The notes under the pieces were generated by a model. The model did not search any database. It was given only the letters and a program-made list of their open reading frames with translations, and had not been told where the DNA came from. This document shows, one piece after another, positions 45,563-58,181 of a stretch of 64,000 bases of DNA. Origin of the DNA: Letharia columbiana. Taxonomy: Eukaryota; Ascomycota; Lecanoromycetes; Lecanorales; Parmeliaceae. Numbering within the stretch: position 1 is the stretch's first letter; each line of letters starts with the position of its first letter. The position numbers and the translations under genes were made by a program. The stretch is from contig NW_023501062.1 of the NCBI RefSeq assembly GCF_014066305.1, positions 362,501-426,500 on the forward strand. The letters are read 5' to 3'.

Positions 45563-47065
45563 TTACAGACGGATACTTGGGTCGTCGAAGGAGTCTTTCA
45601 TGTCCATGGCAGAGGCTTTTGAAACGTTCGTGGTATGATCCCAGAAAACGTGATTGCCATCTGAGTATGGCTCATTCGGCCAATGTACATCTGTGCTTCT
45701 GGGAGTATGTGGCCCTCCGCTGCTGTTTAGGGATGGAGAACGATAGGGGGACACAGCAGGAAGCGGTATTTTTTCGGAGCCAAGAGAATGATCAATGGGG
45801 CCAAACGGTACTGAATATTGGCCATCCAGGTAAAGCCCCTTGCTGCGTAAGGATTGCTCGATGCCGTTGTCTAGAGTGTTAACCCAATCTTGCTGCACCG
45901 GCCTGATATTGAGCCCCCGCGTATTTGATTTTGGTCCTTCATTCCGAAGCTGCTGCATCTTCTCAGTGACTGTCCAGTCCGACAGTGGCACATTGTTGTC
46001 CAGTATATGTTGTGCTAGCGGGGCGGCAATCTCACCGGCATCTTCTTCCTCTTCCTCTTCATCTTCGCCAAACGTGGTCTGATATCCGAGCATCGACGCT
46101 GGTTCTCCACCTAACCCCCTTCCCTGTCGTCGACTTCTGGGTTCAGCAGCCACTGGTTGGACAGACCCCACAGGGTCGTTTTCATCTTCCTCAACATCCG
46201 ATTCTTCGGTGCTGTTCTTTGCAAGCTCGTTCAGTCTGTCCATCGTTGATTTGAGGTGTCGCGCTAGTGCTGGCGCTCCTTTCTGAATTCCCAAAGCAAT
46301 GGCTCTATCATTAAACTCGAGAAACGCCTTGTGCATGTCTTCAATTGTCTTTTCCAAGGATGCGACTCGATCGTTAAGACCAGAAATCGTTGTCTCTTTC
46401 CGTTGGCGGTACGCGCGCTGGGCAAGTCGGATCTGGGTACGGCGGCGCTGGATCAAGTCAGTTCAAGAGTGCATTGACGCCTCCAGCTGGAGGTCTGGGG
46501 GTTAGAGGCCGAAGAGCGGAAGCACATTGCAGAAGATCATGTCGGAACACGAAAGGATGCATACGTCGGCCGCAGTTTGATCCTTGGTGTCAAGCCTGGG
46601 TCTGCCCCGTTGGCGAGCACTGTTCGCTTCATCTGCGCTTGTACCCTTCAGAGATTCTTTCCTCGATCTGCGGGCTCTCGTGCCGGCTGGCGGACTGGGT
46701 GTACTTGTCCTGAGCCTGTTGTCGGCAGTGATGCCAAACAGCGGAGCATGCTCTCTTCCCCGCTGAGCCGAACTGACTTGCGCATAGTCCCTTTGATAAT
46801 TCTCGGCTGACAAAACGTCAAGATCCATTGGAGTCTGCGGATAGTAGGGCGAATAGCCGGTAGGTTTGACGAGTTGAGGAGCAGGATCCGTATAATTCGG
46901 TGAAGGTTCGAGGCCTAGCCCTACTTGCGCGTTCTCAATCGGATTATTGCTGTAGTAGGGAGATTGGGTGAAGTAAGAGTCTCCCAAGAAGCCAAGGGGA
47001 CTGAACTCATAATAATCGTCATTTCTTCTTGTTCTTGCTGACTCGGCCTCGCGCCCTCGGTCCAT
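45563..47065 (-). CDS. Fungal bZIP transcription factor
   Basis: Exons 46565-47065 and 45563-46447 with a 117-nt intron (GTATGC to GATCCAG) give 461 residues. The start is the only in-frame ATG upstream (47065); the frame stays open to a GTG at 47215, so a longer form is not excluded. The bZIP is assembled at the splice: GRPRLDTKDQTAAD joins RRRTQIRLAQRAYRQRKETT, the fungal basic region, followed by a leucine-zipper-like heptad SGLNDRVASLEKTIEDMHKAFL. The N-terminal 160 residues are Tyr/Pro/Ser-rich; the region after the zipper has an acidic run and is disordered. It should bind DNA as a dimer in the nucleus; targets cannot be inferred. Confidence 0.88.
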
Positions 47066-50000
47066 GACAAATGCTGGTTTTCTGCGATTACTGATCGCGA
47101 TTTCACACTTCTGCTCCAGCGTCAGCGTTTGTCCAATCGCGTTCCGTGAAGCTTGCCCTGACCCTCGGCAAGGAAAGTGAGACGCTAACCTCTTTCGTTG
47201 GCCCCTACTCTCCACCTTCGAATCTCACAGCGAGCGTTCGGAGAGACAGACGGCAATATGGCGTGAAGAGAGGGATGCACGAATCCATTCACTTGAGAGT
47301 GGGGGATGACTTCATATAGGCACATCAGCCCCGGCTGCATCCTGATGCATGTTGGGGCTGATAATAGCCAGTGAAGATCGGATATCAAAGTTCGGGAAGC
47401 TCACCGCCACCGCAATCATCCTAAAGCTACGTCTGGTGCCATGTTCAGCTAATTTCCAAGGATCCTGCCATGTGGCCATTACTCGTGCTACGCAGCCCTA
47501 AATCTGCACCTTTACTAAGCCCCGAGGCAATCAGAGCAGCAACCTCCCTGTGAAAGAGCAGGTCTCATGGTACTTGAAGGCTTTGCATTGCTTCCAGGAA
47601 GTCTCAATAGACCCTCAAATCTTTCTACACACCGTTGAGACTTCTCAAGTCCTGCTTATTGAGCCTACTAATATCGGCTTCAATTAGAGAATCTATCATT
47701 TCGCTACCCCCGATCATTACCAGCGAGACATTGTCGCTCGTATTTACCTCGTTCTAGCCTGATGCAACATCAGTAATTGCAGAGAAGACCGCAGTCCTAC
47801 TAAGGTCAATGATTGGTTAACTGATGCTTACCTGAGTTTGGTCATCTGCCTGCACCTATACCCAGCAACAACATTTAAATTATAGAGAACCTTCAACCTT
47901 TCTTCTTCTTATCTCATCAACACTTTGATTATACCACAAAGATCCAGGCCTGTTTGGAAGGTCAAAGAGCCAGATGGAGGGACTGTGACGAGCTCTGACG
48001 AGCTCTGACATGCTTCTCCAATGGTCGAAGATGTTTCTGAAAGTCTTTCCGGCATCTCGAAAACTTTTCATAACAAATCGAAAAGTTTCAAAATCTCGGT
48101 ACGAACCAACGACCACAACAGCTATGTCAACGAAGGATAGAGTAATCACCTCTGACGGAGGAAGCTTGTGAGAGGGACAGCCTGGCTTCACTCCACAGAG
48201 AAATGCGATGGCGGAATTGATTTCTGTGCTGCTTTCATTTAAAGCCCCGAGAGTACAGGGTCCTGCGTATCTTCCGCACCTTTTCTAAACTCCAGGGCAG
48301 CCAAAAAAGTGGAAGATCAGAGAGCGAATTCGAATCCACTCAGTACACGAAGTACATTTCTCGAGTGGCAGAAAGAGCGTTTGGCGACGCTATCGGCGAG
48401 TACCTCGGCGAACTTACCTCTATGAATGGCCGGCGAGGTCATAGACCCGGCATAGTGTCTCCACTTCTGTCTTCACCATCTTGGACATCTAGGCCTGAAG
48501 ACATGAGGGATCGTCCTCACACCATTTTAGCCCGGTCGTGACCTATCAAATTACTTTCACAAACGAATGACTTATTCACAAGAAGCAAATACTACGGAAC
48601 AAACAGAGTTATACGTTTTCGCCCTTGGGGAAGTCTGCATGGGCATTGTGGAGCCCTGAACCACACTAGGGCTGTGCACCCTTGGCCGTGATCGGGAGCA
48701 GCTCACTGGTTCAAGAGGATGAGCTGCATGCGTCAAGGTGCAAGCTTACATCACAAGGCGCTCGAGAAGATGGCCTAGTTTGATTCCGAATCCTCCGCTG
48801 TTCCCTTTAGAGCTTCGCCTGGAGATGCAGGGCCTCCTAGCGGTGTGCACGACAGCTTTGTTAGGAGTTCTCGGTGAGCAGGAGTCTACGATGCCACGGT
48901 CTGGATCACCACGTTGCATTACAGCCACTCCTTGAACTTTCGCTCCGGCTGGACTTTCCGCTCGGGAGAATTTCTTGTATGTCTTTCAGGCAGATGCATG
49001 CTACAGGGAACTCGATGATGGGGCTCTAGCAAGGTGCATAAGAAAGCCAATAACTCAGCGCCCTTGACGGAGCCGCCACCACCCGCTTTAAAGTAATTCC
49101 GATACGCTCTCCAGGAATACATTTTGCAATCTGGCTGGTCGTCCATCTATCTCAGGACCTCAGCCTCGGAGAACTGACAACGAGCGACGAAAGAATTGCG
49201 CCTGGCTATGTTCTTGCGGCCACGACTGCCTAAAACCTAAGTCGTTGGTTCTCCTTGAATGCGAAATTTCTTGCGTTGTCATCAACTGCGCATACTTTGT
49301 GTGGCAATTTTCAAACGTTATCCTTTCGAAGCTCGTGATTTACCGAGCATCGCAAGATTTCACGCATACGAAAGCGAAAAAGAGATCAGCGCCGCCAAGA
49401 CAAGGGATCAACCGATGACAAATGTGTGATGAACTCAATGGAGAGCGTCCAGGCGAACAGTGACCACCGTGTCTATGATAGCATACCTTCCTCTCCATTA
49501 CCTACCAACAACATTGACCGGAGTCACCGACACTCTTCGAAATACATACGTGTCCCCATGACTAGCGGAGCTTAGTTAAGGCCGAGCGAGGTGCAGCCAG
49601 GTCTCGACCTCTCGCAAACCGTCTTCGTGCAAGCGTGAAAGAACTGGAATCTATTCAACTTGCTTCCGCAGTCATGATGAGAGAACCAAAAAACGGCGAT
49701 AGCTGCGTTAAGGAGCACCGAGGGTTCTAGACTAGCGAAGTCCAGACACCATTCCGGCACCCAGGCCTTCTCATACAGCCATGTGTTGCCTTGCGTACCT
49801 ATGCCAAATATCACAAGGTAACGCACAGGCAGTCACACGGCTGCATGCGTCCCGGGCCGCTCCTGGCGACGACCGTTCTTGGGGATTGCAATGCGAGATC
49901 TACATCAATCCGGAATCTGTCCAGATAGGCGAGGCGAGATACCAGACCGTCTAAAGTACAAGACGTTGAATAGAGACTGTAGGGTGTACCACTCATTAGA

Positions 50001-52127
50001 CAATACTCGCGTGATATGACTTGACACGATCACGCCACCATGGCACAAAACGCTTGATCTGACTAGAGTGTAAGTTAGTAGAAACCATATGACGGCCATT
50101 CGAGTGGTAAGAGAGAACGGAAGTTTTCCAGGGTCTTCCTCTGGAAAGCATCTACAGCTATTCAAGTGAACCAAAAGTTGCCTTTTTTGCCGGACATGGT
50201 CGTAATGGGCTTGTCTCTAGATGCTCCGTTAGAATATCAAGATGTGAGCGAGTCTTCAGCTGGCATGCAAAGATTTCTGATCAGACTGTTTGGCTCACTC
50301 AAGCATAATAGCGAGACTCCCAAGCGTGAGGTCGTTATCTCTATGAAGGCACTGAGTGATTGAGCATTTGAACTGCTACAGTATAAAGGGACTAACACCC
50401 CTTGACGATATTCGGTCTGAGACCCAAAAGTTGTTTCAATAGCTTCACGGTGCCTTTGTCCGCACGTAGAGTACGTGGGCGCTTGTTGGTTTGCAATCTT
50501 TGCCTAGAGATGTGCCCATTGTTCAGTATCGCCTTAGAGGGTTTTAGAGAGTTCTGCACCATATCTTTGTTTTACCGATTACGATAACACCATCATTCGG
50601 CTCAATGATATAGACTTGGCCAGTAACGACTTATGATCTGACAACAGCGCTTCACTGAAGATGCGAGCCAGCCCCAGGTAAACAATGATCCTCTCTCGGC
50701 AAAAGCTCTAGGCCGCGCGCTAATCGCGCTCGGATCGCTCTGCGATGTGTCCGATTTTGGCATTGTGCATTCGTCTTTATTCTGGCATCATCAGGATTCG
50801 TAGCAGGCCAGTTCGAACGCTCTATCTTCAGCACTCAGATGGAAAGTCTCCTAATCTCACTCTTGGTTGGTCAAAGGTACCAGAGGCTCCTCGCTGGGGG
50901 AACGGGGTCTTTTGGAGACTCCATCTTATCTGGATCCGTCTGAGACGAAGATGGGGTCGGATGATGATGGAACCCGAACAACTGTCCCAGATTTCAAGGA
51001 CAACAACGATTTTGAGATGTGAGCTTTGATAGTGACGTGCTCCCTGAGAACGGCCCGCCTTAACAAGTTCATACACAGTTGACGCAAGGGAGCCCAATGA
51101 CACCCAAGGAAAAGAGGCGGTCAAGGCATGAGACGAAGGCTATCGGAAGTGCCGGGCCTGATTTGAGTTTGCGACTGGGTGAAAGAGACGTTTGCACAAG
51201 CGCAATGCAGCATTAGATACCCGGGAGGAGATAGAGAAAGTCTATGGATTCCCTTATCGATCCCTCAATCACCTTTTGAAGGATCACCACGAATACTCGG
51301 CAAATGACGATTAGCTTCGAGAGGATGTCTAGGCATTGTGCGAAAGTATATTCCTGAGCACGATCTAAGAGAAGAGCCGACTGATCGTGCTCAGACACTA
51401 AGAGTCATGACCATTATGCAGTCAAAGAACCCGAAGCTTTACAAAATCCCAATCATCAGACTGAATGTGGAGAAGGATTTCACACTTGAAAGGACACTGA
51501 GTTCATTGTCAAGCGTGGCGTAATTACACAATGACCAAGAAGCTCTCCGCCCACGACAGGCTCGATGGCAGCAGCCTCATGGGAAATAACGGCAACAAAG
51601 AGGTCGGCGTCATGGTCGAAACCGAGGGCGACGGGGTACACAACAACATTTAGTACACTATTCCGGGAGACGGAAAATATAGGCGGCTACAATCGTCTCT
51701 TCTGATGATATCTACTCGCACACATGTTGTTCCTATAGGAGCATTGGACGTGACATGATCACTGAACGGTCGGCATAAGGATCCGCAACTGGGCGAAGCC
51801 TTGGTCATGAGGTCGCCAATGAATCCAACAATAGACATCCATGCTGAGGCTCAGAGTAGGGCATTTTGGCTGCTACGTTCTCCAACGCTTTGGGAGGCTG
51901 TGAGGGACTATACCGATGAGATGGAGAGAGAAGTGGCCAGTCTCTGAATGCATCGGCCATTTTCGGCCTCGATAGACCATGAAAACTGTGCCGACTGTAC
52001 GCTGTAATTCTTCCTTCAGTAGATGGGCCCAAGTGCGGTCTTGCAATAGAAAATTGTCGAGAGCAATGCTATAAGTATCAGCTCTTACTCCGTGATTTCC
52101 ATCTACGAGTACCCCTCAGCAAGAACC
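47066..52127. other. Gene-poor region of 5 kb
   Basis: No intact gene is supported. Many short frames occur on both strands without domain content. A fragment at about 48776-48935 (+) reads LFPLELRLEMQGLLAVCTTA, which resembles the start of fungal F-box-like proteins, and could be a decayed copy. No terminal repeats or tRNA were found by eye. Confidence 0.4.
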
Positions 52128-53000
52128 ATGCCTCCCACCAACCATCCACCGCACCAAGCACGCGTGGTTCTCTACCACCAAACCCACTACCACCGAAACA
52201 ATTTCGTCTCCCTTTTACCCCTCCTCACGGAAGCCGCTGATCTCGTTCCCATTACCCATCTGATTATCGCGGCCATCCACCTCAATGATCCTCCCGGCCA
52301 CATCCACCTCAATGATGACCCGCCCGACTCTTCTAAATATGACAGCTTGTGGGAAGAAGTCGCCATTATGCAAGACATCGGCGTCAAAGTCCTCGGCATG
52401 CTGGGCGGGGCAGCACCAGGTAGCTTCCAACGGCTAGATAAGAGCGATGGAGAGTTCGAAGCGTACTATATCCCCCTGCGGAACATGATACGGCAGCATA
52501 ATCTCGATGGGCTGGATCTGGACGTCGAGGAGGCGATGTCTCTGAATGGTATCATACGGCTCATCGACCGTCTGAAAGCTGACTTCGGGCCTGGCTTCCT
52601 CGTCACTCTCGCCCCTGTGGCTACAGCACTCCAAGGCCGTCCCCACCTCTCCGGGTTCGATTACGAAGCGCTGGAGGTCATGCGTGGGAGCAGTATAGCA
52701 TGGTACAACACGCAATTTTACAACAATTGGGGTCGCCTCGAGTCCTTCATCGACTACGATGCCATTCTGAGGCAAGGGTGGAGACCGGAGAAGGTGGTGG
52801 TGGGTGTGCTGACGAGTCCTGGCAATGGGAATGGCTTTGTTGATACTGAGGTATTCAAAAGGACCGTGACAGCGATGAGTCAGTTCTACAGAGGGTTCGG
52901 GGGGGTGATGGGGTGGGAATATTTTAACAGCCTGCCTGGGGGTGAAGGGAGGCCATGGGTGTGGGCGGTGGGGATGATGGCAAGTGTGAGAAGTTGTTGA
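52128..53000 (+). CDS. GH18-family (chitinase-like) protein without signal peptide
   Basis: A single exon of 290 residues. The start is ATG at 52128 (MPPTNHPPHQARVVLYHQTH); an upstream in-frame GTG exists. The GH18 active-site motif is seen as LDGLDLDVEEAM, matching DxxDxDxE with the catalytic Glu. Other GH18 features are THLIIAAIHLND near strand 2, VKVLGMLGGAAPGSF (the S-x-G-G-type strand 3), FLVTLAP, SIAWYNTQFYNNWG and a C-terminal GGVMGWEYFNS. The length is short for a chitinase and suits the compact fungal group related to endo-beta-N-acetylglucosaminidases. No signal peptide, so likely cytosolic or vacuolar. Substrate not predictable. Confidence 0.87.
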   Translation: MPPTNHPPHQARVVLYHQTHYHRNNFVSLLPLLTEAADLVPITHLIIAAIHLNDPPGHIHLNDDPPDSSKYDSLWEEVAIMQDIGVKVLGMLGGAAPGSFQRLDKSDGEFEAYYIPLRNMIRQHNLDGLDLDVEEAMSLNGIIRLIDRLKADFGPGFLVTLAPVATALQGRPHLSGFDYEALEVMRGSSIAWYNTQFYNNWGRLESFIDYDAILRQGWRPEKVVVGVLTSPGNGNGFVDTEVFKRTVTAMSQFYRGFGGVMGWEYFNSLPGGEGRPWVWAVGMMASVRSC

Positions 53001-54665
53001 TAGCCAGACGGCGAGCGGGCCCGAGGGGGACCGCTCGGGATATTACGCATACCGCCCTTGTTCTCTGTCTGGGGGACGACGGTTCAATGGAGCGGTTCAG
53101 GACTGGTGCATACTAGCATGAGGAGCTATGCCATATCCCCTGCCCTACGCTATGTGAAGATACGTTTGTTGTCCTCGGGCAAGATGCACAGCTCCCGGTG
53201 CTGGACAGAGGAGGTACCCGCTTGGCGAAAGCAAGGAGGATGCCGCCAATACAGCAGACGGACCGGAGCAGGGAGACAGGAAGCAGAGATTGCGATGGAA
53301 TGGAGATTACCGTTACGACGAAGCTGGTTTAGGAGCTCTGATGCGAAATTGAAGCGGTCCATGCATCTTTCACCCTTACCTCGTGTGTACATACCCCAGG
53401 TTTCACTACTGGCGAAATCGTTGCATGCCTTCCATGCATGTGTTGCGGGAGATCAGCGTTGGAGGAAGGATGGTTTTTTGACATCTGCTACGCGCATGAC
53501 AAGAAAAGGTATTTAATTAATCAGCACCACCTACTCCAGGTGAAAAGGCAGTTTACTTGCTGAAGAGTGAAGGGTGAAAAGTGAAGGGGAAAAGAGGGAA
53601 ATTGATTCGGGACTCTGAGAGCACCGCTCGCTTGCATCATTTCTTTTTGCTTGCACCAAGTTCAGTAATTACTCGCTCATCATCGAACCCTGAAAAGAAG
53701 TGTGGCGCATGACAACTGGATCTTGGGCACTAGCTCAGAATGTCGCCTCTTCCCACCAAAGCTCAATCATAGCGTTGGAGGGTCAATGTCATTTCTCATT
53801 GGACATTACTTTACTTGAATTTACTTTACTTTACTTTACTTTTACTTCTCCCGTCTCCGCCCACTTTTTCCATTTGCCTTCCCTTCCCGAGCAGCCTCTC
53901 CCTTCCCACATTATTATTATTATTATCTCTCTCTCTCTTCTTTCACTCATCAGGTTTCTGCAACCACATGGCCGCGTAAATCTGCTCGTCAGACATAATG
54001 TAGGTAGATTAAATCGACTCCAACGAACAAGTAGGTACAAATCTTATGTAGCTTCGCAATTATTTTCGTAGGAAGACAACTCTGATATTTTCTTATTTTC
54101 TCTCCAATTCCCATCCATGATAAAGTAGGGAGCGGAGCGATTCTGTGAACCCCTGGAAATTGGCGCCAATGCTGTGGCTGGTGCCTCTAATCAACCCCCG
54201 AGCCCCATCGCGCGACCTTTCACCGTGAACAACTCCATCTGCTACAACGGCTGTCAACGCTCCACCAGGCCCGTCTAGTCCAGATACCCTACACTGTCCT
54301 ATCCACATCCGTTTCCTCGCAGTCATTAGCCTGCGCTCCTCTCCTTTTTAACCCTCCCGACTGATTCGCCGCCGCAAACCCTGCAGGTGCCAGCTCCCAG
54401 CCTTGCCAATTCAACGACTGTACATCCCAAAACAACAAGGATTATAGAGAATCGTGCTGGGGTAGATGCTCAAGACGACAGATCAAAAGTTGGGACCATC
54501 GTTGTGCACGTGCTGGATACTGGGACTTGCTGTGAAAGGGTCGATTGACTGCGGAGCGTCCTCGGAACAAGGTCACCACTAACCACGCAGTCACGGCGAC
54601 CTCGTCATCAGTCCACCTTGCGATAAACTACCTGCAGCCTCACTGAGGTTGACGGGTCGCCCCAC
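53001..54665. other. Intergenic region
   Basis: 1.66 kb between two genes on the same strand. It contains microsatellites: TTTAC repeats at about 53817-53842, then TTA repeats near 53912-53928 and a CT run. The frame 53058-53516 (+) has no recognisable content. No gene supported. Confidence 0.5.
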
Positions 54666-56752
54666 ATGAGCAGCGAGATTGCGCAAGCGCCCACAGAGGA
54701 TATTCCACTCTCGAGTGCCATCGCAGACGACTTAGGCCTACCCTTAAACACCCATCTGGAGCCTCCAGTTTCGAACGCCTACGGTATGTTACCATGCCCA
54801 CCCGATCCGGATCAACAGTTGCTATGTCCTTCGACTAGGGTATATGCGTAGCCAAGTGTGCTGATTGTTAACGCAGATTCTACGTCCTCTACAGAAAAAC
54901 CGGCACTTGATTCTACCTACGATTCTCCAATCCCATCGTCGACATCGAATCCCTTACCCCCCGAGCCAATAGATAGTACACTGGGCGGAGAGGATGAGAT
55001 AGCCTCGTCATCGGCTGCGATACCTGGCACGCAGGAGAAGCCAGCGGAAGGAGGGCTTGTACCCAACGTACCCATACGATCATCCTCCACTGCGAAGACG
55101 CAGACACCAGGCATAACACCAATGAGTGAGCAGTCTGCTGGAGACCCAATATCATTATCGAAGAAAGGATCAAAAGGTAGCATTAGACAAAAAAGCCAGG
55201 TTGGTGGCATTGTGGAAAAGAACCCGGTAGAAAAGGAGAAAGCGAGTCCCCTGACCGCTACGGACCCGGAGAAACTGGGCCGCGAAGAGCAAGCGACCAA
55301 GAAAACGAAGCCGAAGAAAAGGGGTGGATTACTGTCATTCCTCAACTGTTGCAGCGCACCAGAAAATGCCAATACGGTCGACGGTGGTGATCAGGCAGTT
55401 CCGGCGAAAAAGGCCAAGGTGCTGCAACAAAAGCCTGGAAGGCAACCTACTCCGGTAGTAAAGGCGAACGCTAGCGCAGGAGAGTCGAGTACGGGTGAAT
55501 CGAAAGAGGTCGTGGAGGAAAGTATAGGAGGACCAGAATACTCAGAGCTTAAACCAGCTGCAAAACCCACGATGATCACAAGATCATCCAAAGACAAGGT
55601 GCCCGCAGAAAGGCCGGTCGCGCAGGCTCCACCTGTGCCAGCTACAGCAGAGACCACAGAACCGCCCGCGGCTACAGAAACTCGCGATTCACCACTACCG
55701 CCTCTGCCAGCTTCGAACGTTTCTTCACCTCCAGAAGCGAGTACCGGACAGAGCATGGACGCAACGCCGGTCATCGCTGTTACCGCACCACCTCAATTGA
55801 TTGAACCCGATCAATCTGTGGCCGAACAAGGAACCACAATCAACGATCGTACAACTCAACAAGAACAAGCGGACAGCGACATTGCCATGGTCGATGCTCC
55901 ACCACTCGCTGCAGCTGCAGAAGAACCATCAACCACAACACGCGATCCGACCCAGGCACAGGTGAATCTGCCTCCTCCACCTCCACGAAATGGCCAAGAT
56001 ACGACAACTTCAGGATCTAGTGCTGTCACGCCGAGTGATAAGCAACGGTGGCTGTTGCCGCCACTTCAACCTCACTTCAAGGGTCGGAAATGCTTAGTTT
56101 TGGACCTGGATGAAACCTTGGTCCACAGTAGTTTCAAGGTGCGCACATTCTCCTTCTCCAGTTTCTATAAGCTAATTTTCTAGATACTCCACCAAGCCGA
56201 CTTCACGATACCTGTCGAGATCGAGGGCCAATTTCACAACGTTTACGTTATTAAGCGACCAGGCGTTGATCAATTCATGAAGCGAGTCGGTGAGCTCTAT
56301 GAAGTTGTTGTATTTACTGCTTCGGTCTCAAAGGTATGGATCTGCACTCAATTCATTGGATCGCTTCAAGACTGACATATGCTAGTACGGCGATCCACTG
56401 CTCGACCAACTGGACATACACAAGGTCGTTCACCATCGACTATTCCGTGAGAGCTGCTACAACCATCAAGGCAACTATGTCAAGGTTCGCATCGATCGAT
56501 CTCTGCTCTTCGCTTGAGCGATTGCTGACTTCCATCAAGGATCTCTCCCAAGTCGGCCGTGACCTACGAGAGACAATCATCATTGACAACTCGCCCACAT
56601 CGTACATCTTTCATCCCCAACATGCCGTGCCCATCAGCAGCTGGTTCTCCGACGCCCACGATAACGAGCTGTTGGATCTCATCCCCGTGCTCGAAGATCT
56701 CGCAGGAAGCCAAGTCAGAGACGTGAGCTTGGTGCTTGACGTATCATTATGA
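54666..56752 (+). CDS. PSR1/SCP-type CTD-like phosphatase (NIF domain)
   Basis: Exons 54666-54783, 54877-56138, 56184-56333, 56386-56484, 56540-56752, giving 613 residues; all phases agree. The first 420 residues are Pro/Ser/Thr/Glu-rich and disordered; [15 protein letters not shown] is a possible lipid-attachment or membrane-anchoring Cys pair, as in Psr-type proteins. The catalytic HAD domain starts [17 protein letters not shown] (nucleophile and acid Asp at about residues 449 and 451), with [37 protein letters not shown] and [10 protein letters not shown]. The GDNSPxS-type block and C-terminal [14 protein letters not shown] are typical. Yeast Psr1/Psr2 are plasma-membrane phosphatases in salt and general stress responses. 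Some introns use AAG acceptors (56537-56539). Confidence 0.9.
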
Positions 56753-57848
56753 CCACCATTCGAAAGCGAGAGCTGTTCAATTATACCCTGATTTGAAAGA
56801 TACCATCATCAGCGAGCGAGCCCGGCCCTGGATCATGGTTTCCATCACGTACCTCTTGTAATAAGCATCTAAACCTTCTCTTCTTTGCCCACGGTATCGG
56901 ACCTCGACTTCCACCATCGGAGCGAGACCACCGCGGCTGCATAGTGTACATTTGCGCTGGATTGGAGCACCTTGATGCGTGCATGTTTCTTGGTCTAGCG
57001 GCACAGTCATATCGACCTAACCCCCACCCTCCAGCGAGTGATATATTTTCTTTGTCATTACAGCATCCGGATGGCGTTTCCTTACAGAGAGACCCCATTA
57101 CCCTTGGCGGGCCGCGAACCGCATACCTAATTTTCTGCATTGCCCCATTGGTGGACTTGGGAGCATCAAAAAGATTTGTGTTGTCGGCAAAGGGCAGATT
57201 GTAAATCTTTTAGCTACTTACACTACCACCCTATCCAAAAAGAAGATATCCAACCCTTATCCGTGTTCATGCGTGTCAATGACGGTGTGTGCATCCAACC
57301 ATTGGGCGAACGGAGCCGCTCGTGGCGCGTAAGCTCTCGTGTCTCGGCTGGTTTCATCCACGACCGTGTCCGGTGGCCGCGGTTATACAGATTCACTCGA
57401 TGTGAACCAAACATTGGCGAACGGGTTCGTGTCTCGGCTGGTTTCATCCACGACCGTGTCCGGTGGCCGCGGTTATACAGATTCACTCGATGTGAAGATG
57501 ACGCATAAGCATCGTCACCATCGACCGGTCTAGGCTGCCGCTAATGGATTCGTAGAGGTATCAGTGTTATGCAACGCAGTGGTTGAGGATCGAATACGGA
57601 AAAGGCAAGTCCTCCGCTTCGGAGATGTCAGGCCAAGGAATGGAATGACGATGCTTCAGCAGCTGTGTGACACAAGAAAGCGGGGCTTTGGAATATATAA
57701 ATGCCTCCCCCCTCTCCCCGTCATCAACTCTCGCACCATTGCGCACTTCGACCAAGGAAACCCTCCGACCGTAAGCAAACACTGCCAGAAAAACATCACC
57801 ACCTGCGTAAGTCAACTCCCCTGGCCCTCACCACATTACCAATCATTG
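56753..57848. other. Intergenic region with a tandem duplication
   Basis: 1.1 kb holding the 90-bp period repeat annotated separately. No gene supported. Confidence 0.5.
57337..57496. repeat. Two direct repeats of 70 bp, period 90 bp
   Basis: 57337-57406 is repeated at 57427-57496 with no difference visible. Upstream of each copy lies a related ATTGG(G)CGAACGG segment. Confidence 0.9.
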
Positions 57849-58181
57849 ATGCCGCCGCCAGCAACAACAACAACCTCAGCGGGACATATATCACCCTACG
57901 TCCCCAACAAACCGCCACCGTCACCGAAACCGCTCCCCATCATGGTCTGGTCCTGCTGCAGGTGCACCCAAGCCAACGGAAACACCGTCAAGATCTGCCT
58001 CTACAAATGGTGCGGCCACGCCCGCTGCACCGACGGCTGCCTCCCCGCCCCGCTGTCTTCTCGGCGCCTCCTCCACGTGCCTGCCATCTCACACACGGTA
58101 CGTCCCCTCCGCGTCCCGAGTCCCGCCCTCGCCGGTCTGGGAATCCACACAGGTCCGGGTGAGCCGCGCGCTCTCCGTTGA
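57849..58181 (+). CDS. Small Cys-rich ORF with a CxC/CxxC-like pattern (tentative)
   Basis: An open frame from 57564 to 58181; a start at the ATG at 57849 gives 110 residues. The central part MVWSCCRCTQANGN continues with a Cys, WCGHARCTDGC, a spacing like the W-CC-x-C...C-x-H-xx-C-xx-C pattern seen in many small Pezizomycotina proteins (likely zinc binding). The N-terminal part is Pro/Thr-rich and the C-terminus may be read-through past a splice site. Start and end are uncertain. Confidence 0.45.
   Translation: MPPPATTTTSAGHISPYVPNKPPPSPKPLPIMVWSCCRCTQANGNTVKICLYKWCGHARCTDGCLPAPLSSRRLLHVPAISHTVRPLRVPSPALAGLGIHTGPGEPRALR

Noticed and set aside
53058..53516. 152-residue plus-strand frame after the GH18 gene
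   Set aside because: No recognisable motif, no start context and basic composition typical of random frames.
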